A stretch of DNA of 52,891 nucleotides from Streptomyces sp. DH24 (GCF_029813775.1 NZ_JARVKW010000048.1:1-52891); one strand, 5' to 3'; counted from the first letter of the stretch, positions 8,734 through 17,274 are shown. Notes: generated by a model from the letters alone, not told the origin. Numbers and translations: made by a program.

Positions 8734-8778
8734 GTTCGCTCAGAGGACGCTCAGATCCGGATAACGATCACATCACCG
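8734..8778 (+). repeat. 45-bp upstream element, copy B
   Basis: This is the second copy of the 45-mer seen at 6809-6853, with 42 of 45 positions identical. In this copy the CGCTCAGA direct repeat is exact and has an 11-bp period. It lies directly after the symporter terminator and about 255 bp before the amino-acid permease. Its placement at the promoter-proximal end of a second amino-acid transporter gene argues for a shared regulatory signal rather than chance. Confidence 0.7.
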
Positions 8779-8850
8779 TGGCCGTCACCTGTGCCGAACC
8801 GGGCCCTTTATGTCCGCATCTCTTCGTGGCTCACGTCACAGGAGGCCTGC

Positions 8851-8871
8851 GTGATCACAGTGCGTGCGTGA
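8851..8871 (+). CDS. possible six-codon upstream ORF in the permease leader
   Basis: A perfect AGGAGG (8840-8845) precedes GTG ATC ACA GTG CGT GCG TGA at the ideal 5-nt spacing, which would encode MITVRA. It lies 162 nt before the permease start, downstream of element B. It may be a regulatory leader peptide, or the Shine-Dalgarno may be chance. No amino-acid run that would explain attenuation is present. Confidence 0.25.
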   Translation: MITVRA

Positions 8872-9033
8872 TACACCTTCACGATCGCCCGGCGGACGCC
8901 ACCCATGTCCCCAGCCGGGTGCGCCACCGAGCCGGCAACCGCCGGCCAGGCACAACTCCAGCAGTCCGGGGGGATCGAGACCCGATCCGGAGGCCCACGA
9001 GCGGCCCGGGTCGGCATGGAGAAAGGCGCACAC

Positions 9034-10464
9034 ATGACATCGGCGCAGGCCGCCAAGGAGCATGAGGGCAACGCCCCCGAAGAGGGGTACGAGCGCGGGC
9101 TCGGCAGCCGTCAGGTCCAGATGATCGCGATCGGCGGCGCCATCGGCGTCGGCCTCTTCCTGGGGGCCGGGGCCAACATCGCCAAGGCCGGGCCCAGCCT
9201 GATCCTCATGTACGCCCTCGCGGGCGTCATCATCTTCTTCATCATGCGGGCGCTCGGCGAGCTCCTGCTCTACCGCCCGGTCTCGGGCTCCTTCGCCGAG
9301 TATTCGCGCGAGTTCCTCGGCCCGTTCTTCGGCTACTTCACCGGCTGGACGTACTGGCTGATGTGGGTGGTCACCGGCATGGCCGAGCTCACCGCCGCCG
9401 CGATCTACGTCAACTACTGGTTCCCGGCGATCCCGCAGTGGGTCACGGCCCTGGTCTTCCTGCTCGTGCTGTTCGTGGCCAACCTGATCTCCGTGAAGCT
9501 GTTCGGCGAGATCGAGTTCTGGTTCTCGATGGTCAAGGTCACCGCGCTGATCGGCATGATCGTGATCGGCCTCGGCGTGCTCACCTTCGGCTTCAGCGCC
9601 GCCGGCGACACCGCCGCCGTCTCCAACCTGTGGGCCTTCGACGGCTTCTTCCCCAAGGGCGTCGGCTCGTCCCTGATGACGCTCCAGGGCGTCATGTTCG
9701 CCTACCTCGCCGTCGAACTCGTCGGTGTCACCGCCGGCGAGTCGGAGAACCCGGAGAAGACCCTCCCCAAGGCGATCAACACCCTGCCCTGGCGCATCGC
9801 CCTGTTCTACGTCGGCGCCCTCACCGTCATCCTGTGCGTGGTGAAGTGGACCGAGTTCGCCGAGGGCGTCAGCCCCTTCGTGAAGGCGTTCGCGGTGATC
9901 GGCATCCCGGCCGGCGCGGGCATCGTCAACTTCGTCGTGCTGACCGCCGCCCTGTCGTCCTGCAACTCCGGCATGTACTCCACGGGCCGCATGCTGCGCA
10001 CCCTCGCCGACAACGGCGAGGCCCCGCGCGCCTTCCGGCGGCTGTCGTCGACCAGGACGCCCGCGCTCGGCATCGCCGTCTCGATGCTGTTCATGGGCAT
10101 CGGCGTGGTCCTCAACTACGTCGTCCCGGAGAAGGCGTTCGGCTACGTCACGTCCGTCGCCACCGCCGCCGGCATCTGGACCTGGCTGATGATCCTGGTC
10201 AGCCACGTGCTGTACCGCCGCGCGGTCGACGCGGGCCGGCTGCCCGCCTCGTCCTTCCCGGCGCCGGGCGGCGCGAAGCTCAGCTGGGTCGCCATCGTGT
10301 TCCTGCTCTTCGTGACCTGCCTGATCGCGTACGACGCCGACGCCCGCGTCTGCCTGTACGTGATGGCGGGCTGGGCACTCGCCCTGGCCGTCGGCTGGTT
10401 CTTCCTCAAGCGCCGCAACCCGCAGGTCGCGGGGCGCCGCCAGGCGGAGTTCGAGAAGGTCTGA
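9034..10464 (+). CDS. amino acid permease (APC superfamily, AAT-like)
   Basis: A 476-residue transporter with about twelve membrane segments, of the D-serine/D-alanine/glycine or GABA permease type. The N-terminal region has MIAIGGAIGVGLFLGAG, the substrate-binding unwound helix of the family. PVSGSFAEYSREFLGPFFGYFTGW and the segment VELVGVTAGESENPEKTLP are also diagnostic. The ATG at 9034 is chosen because GGAGAAAGG lies just upstream; ATG 9016 and GTG 8905 are alternatives. The exact amino-acid substrate cannot be told. It shares the 45-bp upstream element with the AGCS symporter gene, so the two importers are probably co-regulated. A hairpin follows the stop. Confidence 0.9.
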   Translation: MTSAQAAKEHEGNAPEEGYERGLGSRQVQMIAIGGAIGVGLFLGAGANIAKAGPSLILMYALAGVIIFFIMRALGELLLYRPVSGSFAEYSREFLGPFFGYFTGWTYWLMWVVTGMAELTAAAIYVNYWFPAIPQWVTALVFLLVLFVANLISVKLFGEIEFWFSMVKVTALIGMIVIGLGVLTFGFSAAGDTAAVSNLWAFDGFFPKGVGSSLMTLQGVMFAYLAVELVGVTAGESENPEKTLPKAINTLPWRIALFYVGALTVILCVVKWTEFAEGVSPFVKAFAVIGIPAGAGIVNFVVLTAALSSCNSGMYSTGRMLRTLADNGEAPRAFRRLSSTRTPALGIAVSMLFMGIGVVLNYVVPEKAFGYVTSVATAAGIWTWLMILVSHVLYRRAVDAGRLPASSFPAPGGAKLSWVAIVFLLFVTCLIAYDADARVCLYVMAGWALALAVGWFFLKRRNPQVAGRRQAEFEKV

Positions 10465-10489
10465 TCCCTGCGTGATCCCGCCATGCGGA

Positions 10490-10520
10490 CAGCCCCGTAC
10501 CACCCCTCGGTACGGGGCTG
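10490..10520 (+). terminator. hairpin after the amino acid permease
   Basis: CAGCCCCGTACC pairs with GGTACGGGGCTG (12 bp) around a 7-nt loop, followed by CCTTCTGCTT. It ends 9 nt before the -10 box of the next gene. Confidence 0.8.
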
Positions 10521-10529
10521 CCTTCTGCT

Positions 10530-10535
10530 TATCCT
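10530..10535 (+). promoter_or_regulatory. -10 box for a leaderless mec transcript
   Basis: TATCCT ends exactly 6 nt before the ATG at 10542 and no Shine-Dalgarno precedes the gene. This matches the TANNNT plus 6-7 nt arrangement of leaderless Streptomyces mRNAs. Confidence 0.6.
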
Positions 10536-10541
10536 GACGCC

Positions 10542-10964
10542 ATGCTGACCATCACCCAGGCCCTCTACGACCGGATCGTCGCCCACGCCCGCGAGGACCA
10601 CCCCGACGAGGCGTGCGGCGTCGTCGCGGGCCCCGTGGGAGCCGGCCGCCCCGAGCGCTTCATCCCCATGCTCAACGCGGCCCGCTCGCCCACCTTCTAC
10701 GAGTTCGACTCGCAGGACCTCCTCAAGCTCTACCGCGAGATGGACGACCGCGACGAGGAGCCGGTGATCATCTACCACTCCCACACCGCGACCGAGGCCT
10801 ACCCCTCGCGCACCGACATCTCCTACGCCAACGAGCCCGGCGCGCACTACGTCCTCGTCTCCACCGCCGACACCGACGGCGCCGGCGACTTCCAGTTCCG
10901 CTCCTTCCGGATCGTGGAGGGCGAGGTCACGGAGGAAGAGGTCAAGGTCGTCGAGGCCTACTGA
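10542..10964 (+). CDS. mec: Mec-type JAMM metalloprotease (CysO-cysteine hydrolase)
   Basis: A 140-residue MPN/JAMM zinc protease. The complete JAMM motif is visible: E23, then H79-S-H81, S89 and D92 in YHSHTATEAYPSRTD. In Mycobacterium the homologue Mec releases cysteine from the C-terminus of the sulfur carrier CysO. Here cysO and cysM lie just downstream on the same strand, which supports that role. Because CysO ends in GG plus two extra residues here, the same protease may also trim the carrier to expose the diglycine; that is inference. The gene is probably leaderless. A separate leader peptide lies between it and cysO, so cysO-cysM can be regulated independently of mec. Confidence 0.88.
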   Translation: MLTITQALYDRIVAHAREDHPDEACGVVAGPVGAGRPERFIPMLNAARSPTFYEFDSQDLLKLYREMDDRDEEPVIIYHSHTATEAYPSRTDISYANEPGAHYVLVSTADTDGAGDFQFRSFRIVEGEVTEEEVKVVEAY

Positions 10965-11062
10965 GGGCTTCCGGTTCACCTCCCGGCCCCGCCTGTCTCA
11001 CCATCCGGTTGAAATCTGTCCGGTATGCGAGATCACACTCGGGGCCCGGCACCGGGAATCGA

Positions 11063-11068
11063 TACGAT
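11063..11068 (+). promoter_or_regulatory. -10 box for the cysteine leader peptide transcript
   Basis: TACGAT ends 6 nt before the ATG at 11075, placing the transcription start at or next to that ATG. The leader peptide would then be translated from a leaderless mRNA that continues into cysO-cysM. Confidence 0.55.
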
Positions 11069-11074
11069 GAGCCC

Positions 11075-11170
11075 ATGGTTTTCCACGACGTGAGCGAGAA
11101 GACGCCGGGCATGCTGCTCGTGGCGCGGCTGCACGTCGACCTGTGCAGGCTCGCCAGCGCCATCTGTTGA
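11075..11170 (+). CDS. putative cysteine-responsive leader peptide
   Basis: A 31-residue ORF ending LHVDLCRLASAIC. A shorter version starts at ATG 11111 (19 residues). Cys codons are the 8th from the end and the very last sense codon, directly before TGA. The HVDL-R-ASAIC ending is a pattern I know from small leader peptides upstream of sulfur-assimilation genes in actinobacteria. The stop is 116 bp before cysO, and the region between is G+C-rich and can form several hairpins. The likely mechanism is ribosome stalling at Cys codons when charged tRNA-Cys is scarce, changing folding and allowing cysO-cysM expression. The mechanism is inferred, not shown. Confidence 0.7.
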   Translation: MVFHDVSEKTPGMLLVARLHVDLCRLASAIC

Positions 11171-11286
11171 CGCTGCTCCCTGCCGCCGTACGGCCGTGAG
11201 CCGCGGCGCCCCACCCTGCGTACGACCACGCTCTTCCGCGCTGCCGCGCGCCCCGACCACACACCTCCCGACAGGAGCCCTGAGCC

Positions 11287-11574
11287 ATGGCCATCGAGGT
11301 CCGCATCCCGACCATCCTCCGCCAGTACACCGACGGTCAGAAGGCGGTGGAGGGCAGCGGTGACACCCTCGCCGAGCTGTTCGCCGACCTCGAGACCCGG
11401 CACGCGGGCATCCGGGCCCGGCTCATCGACGAGGCGAACGGCGACCAGCTGCGCCGGTTCGTCAACGTCTACCTGAACGACGAGGACGTCCGCTTCCTCG
11501 ACGGCATCAACACCAAGGTCTCCGACGGGGACAACATCACGATCCTGCCGGCCGTGGCCGGCGGCATGGCCTGA
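11287..11574 (+). CDS. cysO: sulfur carrier protein CysO (MoaD/ThiS family)
   Basis: A 95-residue ubiquitin-like sulfur carrier. It has the beta-grasp pattern (MAIEVRIPTILRQYT, VNVYLNDEDVRFL) and ends in ILPAVAGG followed by Met-Ala. The thiocarboxylate formed on the second Gly is the sulfur donor to CysM. The two extra residues after GG must be removed before activation by a MoeZ-like enzyme, which is not in this window. A good AGGAG lies upstream of the ATG. The stop is 6 nt before cysM, so the two are co-transcribed and probably translationally coupled. Expression is likely controlled by the cysteine leader upstream. Confidence 0.93.
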   Translation: MAIEVRIPTILRQYTDGQKAVEGSGDTLAELFADLETRHAGIRARLIDEANGDQLRRFVNVYLNDEDVRFLDGINTKVSDGDNITILPAVAGGMA

Positions 11575-11580
11575 TCCCCG

Positions 11581-12531
11581 ATGCGCTACGACTCCCCGCT
11601 GGCCGCGGTGGGCAACACCCCCCTGGTGCGCCTGCCGCGGCTCTCGCCGTCCGCCGACGTCCGCATCTGGGCGAAGCTGGAGGACCGCAACCCCACGGGT
11701 TCGATCAAGGACCGTCCGGCCCTGCACATGATCGAGCAGGCCGAGAAGGACGGACGCCTGACCCCGGGCTGCACCATCCTGGAGCCCACCAGCGGCAACA
11801 CCGGCATCTCGCTGGCCATGGCGGCCAAGCTCAAGGGCTATCGCATGGTCTGCGTGATGCCCGAGAACACCTCGCAGGAACGCCGCGACCTGCTCGGCAT
11901 GTGGGGCGCGGAGATCATCTCGTCCCCGGCGGCGGGCGGCTCCAACACCGCCGTACGGGTCGCCAAGGAACTGTCGGCCGAGCACCCCGACTGGGTGATG
12001 CTCTACCAGTACGGCAACCCGGACAACGCGGGCGCCCACTACGCCACGACGGGCCCCGAGATCCTCGCCGACCTCCCCTCGATCACGCACTTCGTCGCCG
12101 GCCTCGGCACCACGGGCACCCTCATGGGCGTCGGCCGCTACCTGCGCGAGCAGAAGCCGGACGTGAAGATCGTCGCCGCCGAACCGCGCTACGACGACCT
12201 GGTGTACGGCCTGCGCAACCTCGACGAGGGCTTCGTGCCCGAGCTCTACGACGCCTCCGTGCTGACCACCCGGTTCTCCGTCGGGTCGGCCGACGCGGTC
12301 ACCCGCACCCGTGAACTCCTCCAGCAGGAGGGCATCTTCGCGGGCGTCTCCACCGGCGCCGCCCTGCACGCCGCGATCGGCGTCGGCAGGAAGGCCCTCA
12401 AGGCGGGGGAGAGCGCGGACATCGTGTTCGTCGTCGCCGACGGCGGCTGGAAGTACCTCTCCACCGGCGTCTACACGGCGGCCACCACCGAAGAGGCCAT
12501 CGACACCCTCCAGGGCCAGCTCTGGGCCTGA
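11581..12531 (+). CDS. cysM: CysO-dependent cysteine synthase CysM
   Basis: A 316-residue fold-type II PLP enzyme. K43 in NPTGSIKDRPA is the PLP lysine, and EPTSGNTGISLAM is the substrate-binding loop. GLGTTGTLMGVGRYL binds the PLP phosphate. In the mycobacterial pathway CysM condenses O-phosphoserine with CysO thiocarboxylate to give a CysO-cysteine adduct, which Mec then cuts. The adjacent cysO and mec genes indicate the same pathway rather than the classical sulfide-dependent CysK route. There is no clear Shine-Dalgarno in the 6-nt gap after cysO, so coupling is likely. The length is normal. It is convergent with the PemK-like gene 21 bp away. Confidence 0.94.
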   Translation: MRYDSPLAAVGNTPLVRLPRLSPSADVRIWAKLEDRNPTGSIKDRPALHMIEQAEKDGRLTPGCTILEPTSGNTGISLAMAAKLKGYRMVCVMPENTSQERRDLLGMWGAEIISSPAAGGSNTAVRVAKELSAEHPDWVMLYQYGNPDNAGAHYATTGPEILADLPSITHFVAGLGTTGTLMGVGRYLREQKPDVKIVAAEPRYDDLVYGLRNLDEGFVPELYDASVLTTRFSVGSADAVTRTRELLQQEGIFAGVSTGAALHAAIGVGRKALKAGESADIVFVVADGGWKYLSTGVYTAATTEEAIDTLQGQLWA

Positions 12532-12552
12532 CGGGCCCCGGCCCGGGAGGCG

Positions 12553-13014
12553 TTACGTGGCGAGGTGACGGACCTGGTCCCACAGGACCGGGTCCATCAC
12601 CCCCACCCGCCGGCTGAAGTCCCGCACGGGCACGTCCCGCAGCTCGTCCGTCTCCAGATAGCTCGCCCGGCCCTGCGCGCCGCCGACCGAACCCGGCGGC
12701 AGCGGGATCACCCCGGCCCGCTCGTCGCGGTACGTGCTGGTGATCTCCGCGACCACCGCGTGCCGGCCGCGCACCGACAGCACCAGACACGGCCGGTCGT
12801 GGCCCCGCGTCCCCGCCGCGTCCACCGGCCCCAGCGGCTCGCCGCCCTCGGTGGACGGCACCCGCGCCCACCAGATCTCCGCCGGCTGAGGCCGCGACGA
12901 TCCCTGCCGCGCGCGGCGCCGTCCGCGGCGCCCCCGGCCCCATCCGTCGACGAGCGTGGCGACCAGCGCGAGCAGCACCACCACCGCCACCAGCGGCCAC
13001 CAGGACGTGTCCAT
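12553..13014 (-). CDS. membrane-anchored PemK/MazF-like protein
   Basis: A 153-residue protein. Residues 5-24 (WWPLVAVVVLLALVATLV) form one membrane helix, followed by an Arg-rich stretch (RGRRGRRRARQG). Residues 42-153 carry the PemK/MazF fold: PAEIWWARVP, RGHDRPCLVLSV, HAVVAEITSTYRDER, and a VRDFSRRVGVMD segment. MazF-type toxins cut mRNA, but no antitoxin gene is adjacent, and such orphan membrane-linked forms are common in Streptomyces. It may therefore be a non-toxic or differently used RNA-binding protein. It is divergent from the MBL gene and convergent with cysM. Whether the RNase residues are functional cannot be decided here. Confidence 0.75.
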   Translation of the reverse strand: MDTSWWPLVAVVVLLALVATLVDGWGRGRRGRRRARQGSSRPQPAEIWWARVPSTEGGEPLGPVDAAGTRGHDRPCLVLSVRGRHAVVAEITSTYRDERAGVIPLPPGSVGGAQGRASYLETDELRDVPVRDFSRRVGVMDPVLWDQVRHLAT

Positions 13015-13243
13015 ACCGACGACGGTACCGGCGTCCCTCCGCTCCCGCGCGCCCCCAATTCACCTCAAGCGCCCCGTTGCCAGCCGAACCGGTGACACCG
13101 CAGGTGAGTTCCCCCACAACCGCCCTTGGCGGAGGAGCGACCGGACGTTTTGCGCCTTACGCTCGACGGACCGCACACTGCACGACCCCCGTCGCCCCCA
13201 TTCAGGATTTCCTGTCGTTCCCGCCAGCGGAGGTTTCTGTTTC

Positions 13244-13996
13244 ATGAAGCTCACCGTCGTCGGCTGCTCGGGGTCGTTCCCGTCCGCGGAATCGGCCTGT
13301 TCGAGCTACCTCGTCGAGGCCGACGGCTTCCGGCTGCTCCTCGACATGGGCAACGGCGCCCTGGGCGAGCTGCAGCGCCACTGCGGTCTCTACGACCTCG
13401 ACGCGATCTACCTCAGCCACCTGCACGCCGATCACTGCATCGACATGTGCGCGTACTTCGTCGCGCGCTACTACCGGCACGACGGCGGCCGCTGCGCCCC
13501 CATCCCCGTGTTCGGGCCCGAGGGCACCGAGCACCGGCTGACCACCGCCTACGCCGACACCCCCTCCGCCTCCTCGATGAGCGAGGTCTTCGACTTCCAC
13601 ACTGTGAAGCCGGGCACCTTCGAGATCGGCCCGTTCACGGTCCACACCGAACGGGTCGCCCATCCCGTCGAGGCGTACGGCATCCGCATCGAGCACGGCG
13701 GGAAGTCCCTGACGTACTCCGGCGACACGGGCGTGAGCGCCGCGCTGGACGAACTCGCCCGCGACGCCGACCTGTTCCTGTGCGAGGCCGCGTTCACGCA
13801 CGGCAAGGAGAACATCCCCGACCTGCACCTCAACGGCCGCGAGGCGGGTGAGACCGCCGCCCGCGCCGGCGCCCGGCGCCTGGTCCTGACCCACATCCCC
13901 CCGTGGACCGACCCCCAGGTCAACCTCACCGACGCCCGCGCGGTGTTCGACGGGCCGGTGGAACTGGCGGCGCCGAGGACGGCGTACGAGATCTGA
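13244..13996 (+). CDS. MBL-fold metallo-hydrolase
   Basis: A 250-residue metallo-beta-lactamase-fold protein resembling the RNase Z/arylsulfatase-like branch. The metal motif HLHADH is at residues 59-64, with the Asp in TYSGDTG and a late His in LVLTHIPPW. TVVGCSGSFPSAESACSSYLVE at the N-terminus is typical of the subgroup. The ATG follows GGAGGT with 9-nt spacing. In Streptomyces genomes this gene sits near rph and rdgB, as here, which hints at a role in RNA or nucleotide metabolism, but the substrate is unknown. A strong bidirectional hairpin separates it from nagE2. An RNase Z-like 3'-processing role is possible but not established. Confidence 0.85.
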   Translation: MKLTVVGCSGSFPSAESACSSYLVEADGFRLLLDMGNGALGELQRHCGLYDLDAIYLSHLHADHCIDMCAYFVARYYRHDGGRCAPIPVFGPEGTEHRLTTAYADTPSASSMSEVFDFHTVKPGTFEIGPFTVHTERVAHPVEAYGIRIEHGGKSLTYSGDTGVSAALDELARDADLFLCEAAFTHGKENIPDLHLNGREAGETAARAGARRLVLTHIPPWTDPQVNLTDARAVFDGPVELAAPRTAYEI

Positions 13997-14017
13997 CGTC
14001 CGGCCGCGCAGACGTGC

Positions 14018-14051
14018 CGAAGGCCCCCGGAGCCATCTCCGGGGGCCTTCG
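14018..14051. terminator. bidirectional terminator between MBL gene and nagE2
   Basis: Arms 14018-14031 and 14038-14051 form a perfect 14-bp G+C-rich stem with a GCCATC loop. The convergent genes end at 13996 (+) and 14065 (-), so it can serve both. Confidence 0.8.
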
Positions 14052-14064
14052 TGGCGGGGTGGGG

Positions 14065-15327
<1,263 letters not shown>

Positions 15328-15433
15328 AACTTCCTCCAGAGGACAAGGCGCCGCCCGGGACAGGGAAGGGGACGGCGGCGTCTGCGGACCGACGCGGCGC
15401 GGCTTGCGCCCCGGCCTCATGGCCAGAAGACCG

Positions 15434-15449
15434 CGTGGTCTACACCAGT
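15434..15449. promoter_or_regulatory. dre site (DasR operator) 1 upstream of nagE2
   Basis: CGTGGTCTACACCAGT matches the DasR-responsive element (a TGGTCTA-gACCA-type palindrome). DasR is the GntR-family repressor of aminosugar uptake, released by glucosamine-6-phosphate. It abuts a second site. Confidence 0.85.
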
Positions 15450-15464
15450 GTGGTGTAGACCTGT
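15449..15464. promoter_or_regulatory. dre site (DasR operator) 2 upstream of nagE2
   Basis: TGTGGTGTAGACCTGT is a second dre-like palindrome, directly adjacent to site 1 and sharing its edge base. The tandem arrangement suggests two DasR dimers. The right half (ACCTGT) departs slightly from ACCA. Confidence 0.75.
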
Positions 15465-15526
15465 TGTAGCACGATGGAGGGCGCACAAGGAACCCGCGAT
15501 TCCGGTGACCGCGGGGCTGCGCCGCG

Positions 15527-16825
15527 TCACGCCTTCGTGGTGTCCTCCACCTCGTCCTCCGGCTCCCGCCCCGGCGTCTTCAGGTCGAACCGCGTGATCG
15601 CGAACCGGAAGACCGCGTAGTACACCGCCGCGAAGCACAGCCCGATCGGAATGATCAGCCACGGCCGGGTCGCCAGGTTCCAGTTGATCACGTAGTCGAT
15701 CAGCCCCGCCGAGAAGCTGAACCCGTCGTGCACCCCCAGCCCCCACGTCACCGCCATCGACACACCCGTCAGCACCGCGTGCACCACGTACAGCGCCGGC
15801 GCGATGAACAGGAACGAGTACTCGATCGGCTCGGTGATGCCCGTCACGAACGACGTCAGCGCCACCGACAGCATCAGACCCCCGACCTCCTTGCGCCGGG
15901 CCGGCCGCGCGCAGTGCGTGATCGCCAGCGCCGCCGCCGGCAGCGCGAACATCATGATCGGGAAGAACCCGGAGGTGAACTGACCCGCGGTCGGATCGCC
16001 CGCCAGGAACATGTTGATGTCGCCGTGCGCCACCGTGCCGTCCGGCCGCGTGTACGTGCCGAACTGGAACCAGATGGGCACGTTCAGGAACTGGTGCAGA
16101 CCCACCACCAGCAGCGCCCGGTTCGCGATGCCGAAGATGCCCGCGCCCCACGCGCCCAGACCGCTCATCCAGTCGCTGAAGCTCTCCAGCGCGTCACCGA
16201 TCGGCGGCCACACCCACAGACACAGCGCCGCGAACGCGATCGCCACGAACGCCATGATGATCGGCACCAGCCGCCGGCCGTTGAAGAAGCCCAGCCAGTC
16301 CACCAGCCGCGTGCGGTGGAACCGCTGCCAGAAGTACGCCGCCAGCAACCCGATGACGATGCCGCCGAACACCCCCGGATTCTGGTACGTGAACGCGCTC
16401 GTCGTCCCGTCCGCCGCCTGGCATCCGACACCCGACACCACCTGCGCCCCGGCCGGACAGTCCTCCGGGAACTGACGCAGCACGTTGTAGTAGACGAGGA
16501 ACCCCGCCACCGCCGCCAGCGCCGTCGAGCCGTCCGCCTTCTTCGCCATCCCGATGGCCACGCCGACACAGAACAAGAGGGGAAGACCCAGCGAGCCGTC
16601 GAGCAGCGCGCCGCCCGCGCCCGCCATCACCTTCGAGACGTTCGTCCAGCCCAGACCGTCGTCCCCGAACACGTCCGGCTGCCCCAGCCGGTTGAGGATG
16701 CCCGCCGCCGGCAGCACCGCGATCGGCAGCTGAAGACTGCGCCCCATCTTCTGCAGCGCCTGGAACAGGCTGTTCCAGCGGTCGCGGGCGGGGCGGGCGG
16801 GGCTGGCCGCACTGTCGGTGCTCAT
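15527..16825 (-). CDS. nagE1: PTS EIIC component, N-acetylglucosamine permease paralogue
   Basis: A 432-residue EIIC paralogue of the neighbouring permease. The shared motifs are GRSLQLPIAVLPAAGILNRLG, FAGDPTAGQF-type residues, TGITEPIEYSFLF and GLHQFLNVPIWF. It has an insert around residues 128-150 with CPAGAQVVSGVGCQAADG, which holds two Cys residues and is absent from nagE2. It probably arose by tandem duplication. The ATG at 16825 lies 42 bp from a dre site in the intergenic region shared with the divergent nagF. S. coelicolor has the same pair, where one copy is thought to be the main GlcNAc transporter and the other dispensable. Confidence 0.85.
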   Translation of the reverse strand: MSTDSAASPARPARDRWNSLFQALQKMGRSLQLPIAVLPAAGILNRLGQPDVFGDDGLGWTNVSKVMAGAGGALLDGSLGLPLLFCVGVAIGMAKKADGSTALAAVAGFLVYYNVLRQFPEDCPAGAQVVSGVGCQAADGTTSAFTYQNPGVFGGIVIGLLAAYFWQRFHRTRLVDWLGFFNGRRLVPIIMAFVAIAFAALCLWVWPPIGDALESFSDWMSGLGAWGAGIFGIANRALLVVGLHQFLNVPIWFQFGTYTRPDGTVAHGDINMFLAGDPTAGQFTSGFFPIMMFALPAAALAITHCARPARRKEVGGLMLSVALTSFVTGITEPIEYSFLFIAPALYVVHAVLTGVSMAVTWGLGVHDGFSFSAGLIDYVINWNLATRPWLIIPIGLCFAAVYYAVFRFAITRFDLKTPGREPEDEVEDTTKA

Positions 16826-16867
16826 CCGGACCCCTTGCTGGGAGGCGGGTTTGGCGGCCGTCCGACC

Positions 16868-16883
16868 GGTGGTGTAGACCAGT
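16868..16883. promoter_or_regulatory. dre site between nagE1 and nagF
   Basis: GGTGGTGTAGACCAGT is a good match to the DasR-responsive element. It lies in the 175-bp divergent region and could control nagE1, nagF or both. It is 42 bp from the nagE1 start and 117 bp from the nagF start. Confidence 0.85.
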
Positions 16884-17000
16884 TGCGGACGGTTCCGCTG
16901 TCGTGACGCCATCATTTACGTACGTACGAGATGGCCGCTCGCGAAGATGGGCCAACTGTGGGTTACTGCGACAAAGCGGTTCGGATCAGGGAGAAGGAAC

Positions 17001-17234
17001 ATGGCCAGCAAGGCTGAGAAGATCGTTGCCGGGCTCGGCGGCATCGACAACATCGAAGAGGTCGAAGGCTGCATCACCCGCCTGCGGACCGAGGTCGTGG
17101 ACCCCGCCAAGGTCGACGAAACCGCCCTGAAGGCCGCCGGCGCCCACGGCGTCGTGAAGATGGGCAGCGCCATCCAGGTCGTCATCGGCACCGACGCCGA
17201 CCCGATCGCCGCGGAGATCGAAGACATGATGTGA
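17001..17234 (+). CDS. nagF: PTS EIIB component for N-acetylglucosamine
   Basis: A 77-residue free EIIB domain. C24 in EVEGCITRLRTEV is the phosphorylated cysteine that passes phosphate from EIIA (Crr, elsewhere) to the sugar bound by NagE. The ending GVVKMGSAIQVVIGTDADPIAAEIEDMM is the usual EIIB fold end. The ATG at 17001 follows GGAGAAGG; an upstream in-frame ATG at 16947 is rejected because it would add non-homologous residues. It is divergent from nagE1 with a dre site between, and has its own terminator-like hairpin. Confidence 0.9.
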   Translation: MASKAEKIVAGLGGIDNIEEVEGCITRLRTEVVDPAKVDETALKAAGAHGVVKMGSAIQVVIGTDADPIAAEIEDMM

Positions 17235-17274
17235 CGCCCGGGCCTCATCTCCCGCCTCACCTCCTGCTTCACCC

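Noticed and set aside
7137..9034. Glycine or c-di-AMP riboswitch upstream of the transporters
   Set aside because: Looked for conserved glycine-aptamer and ydaO-type core sequences in 6793-7136 and 8779-9033; none was convincing.
16916..16928. TACGTACGTACG palindromic run upstream of nagF
   Set aside because: Short and low-complexity; a good dre site nearby explains regulation better.
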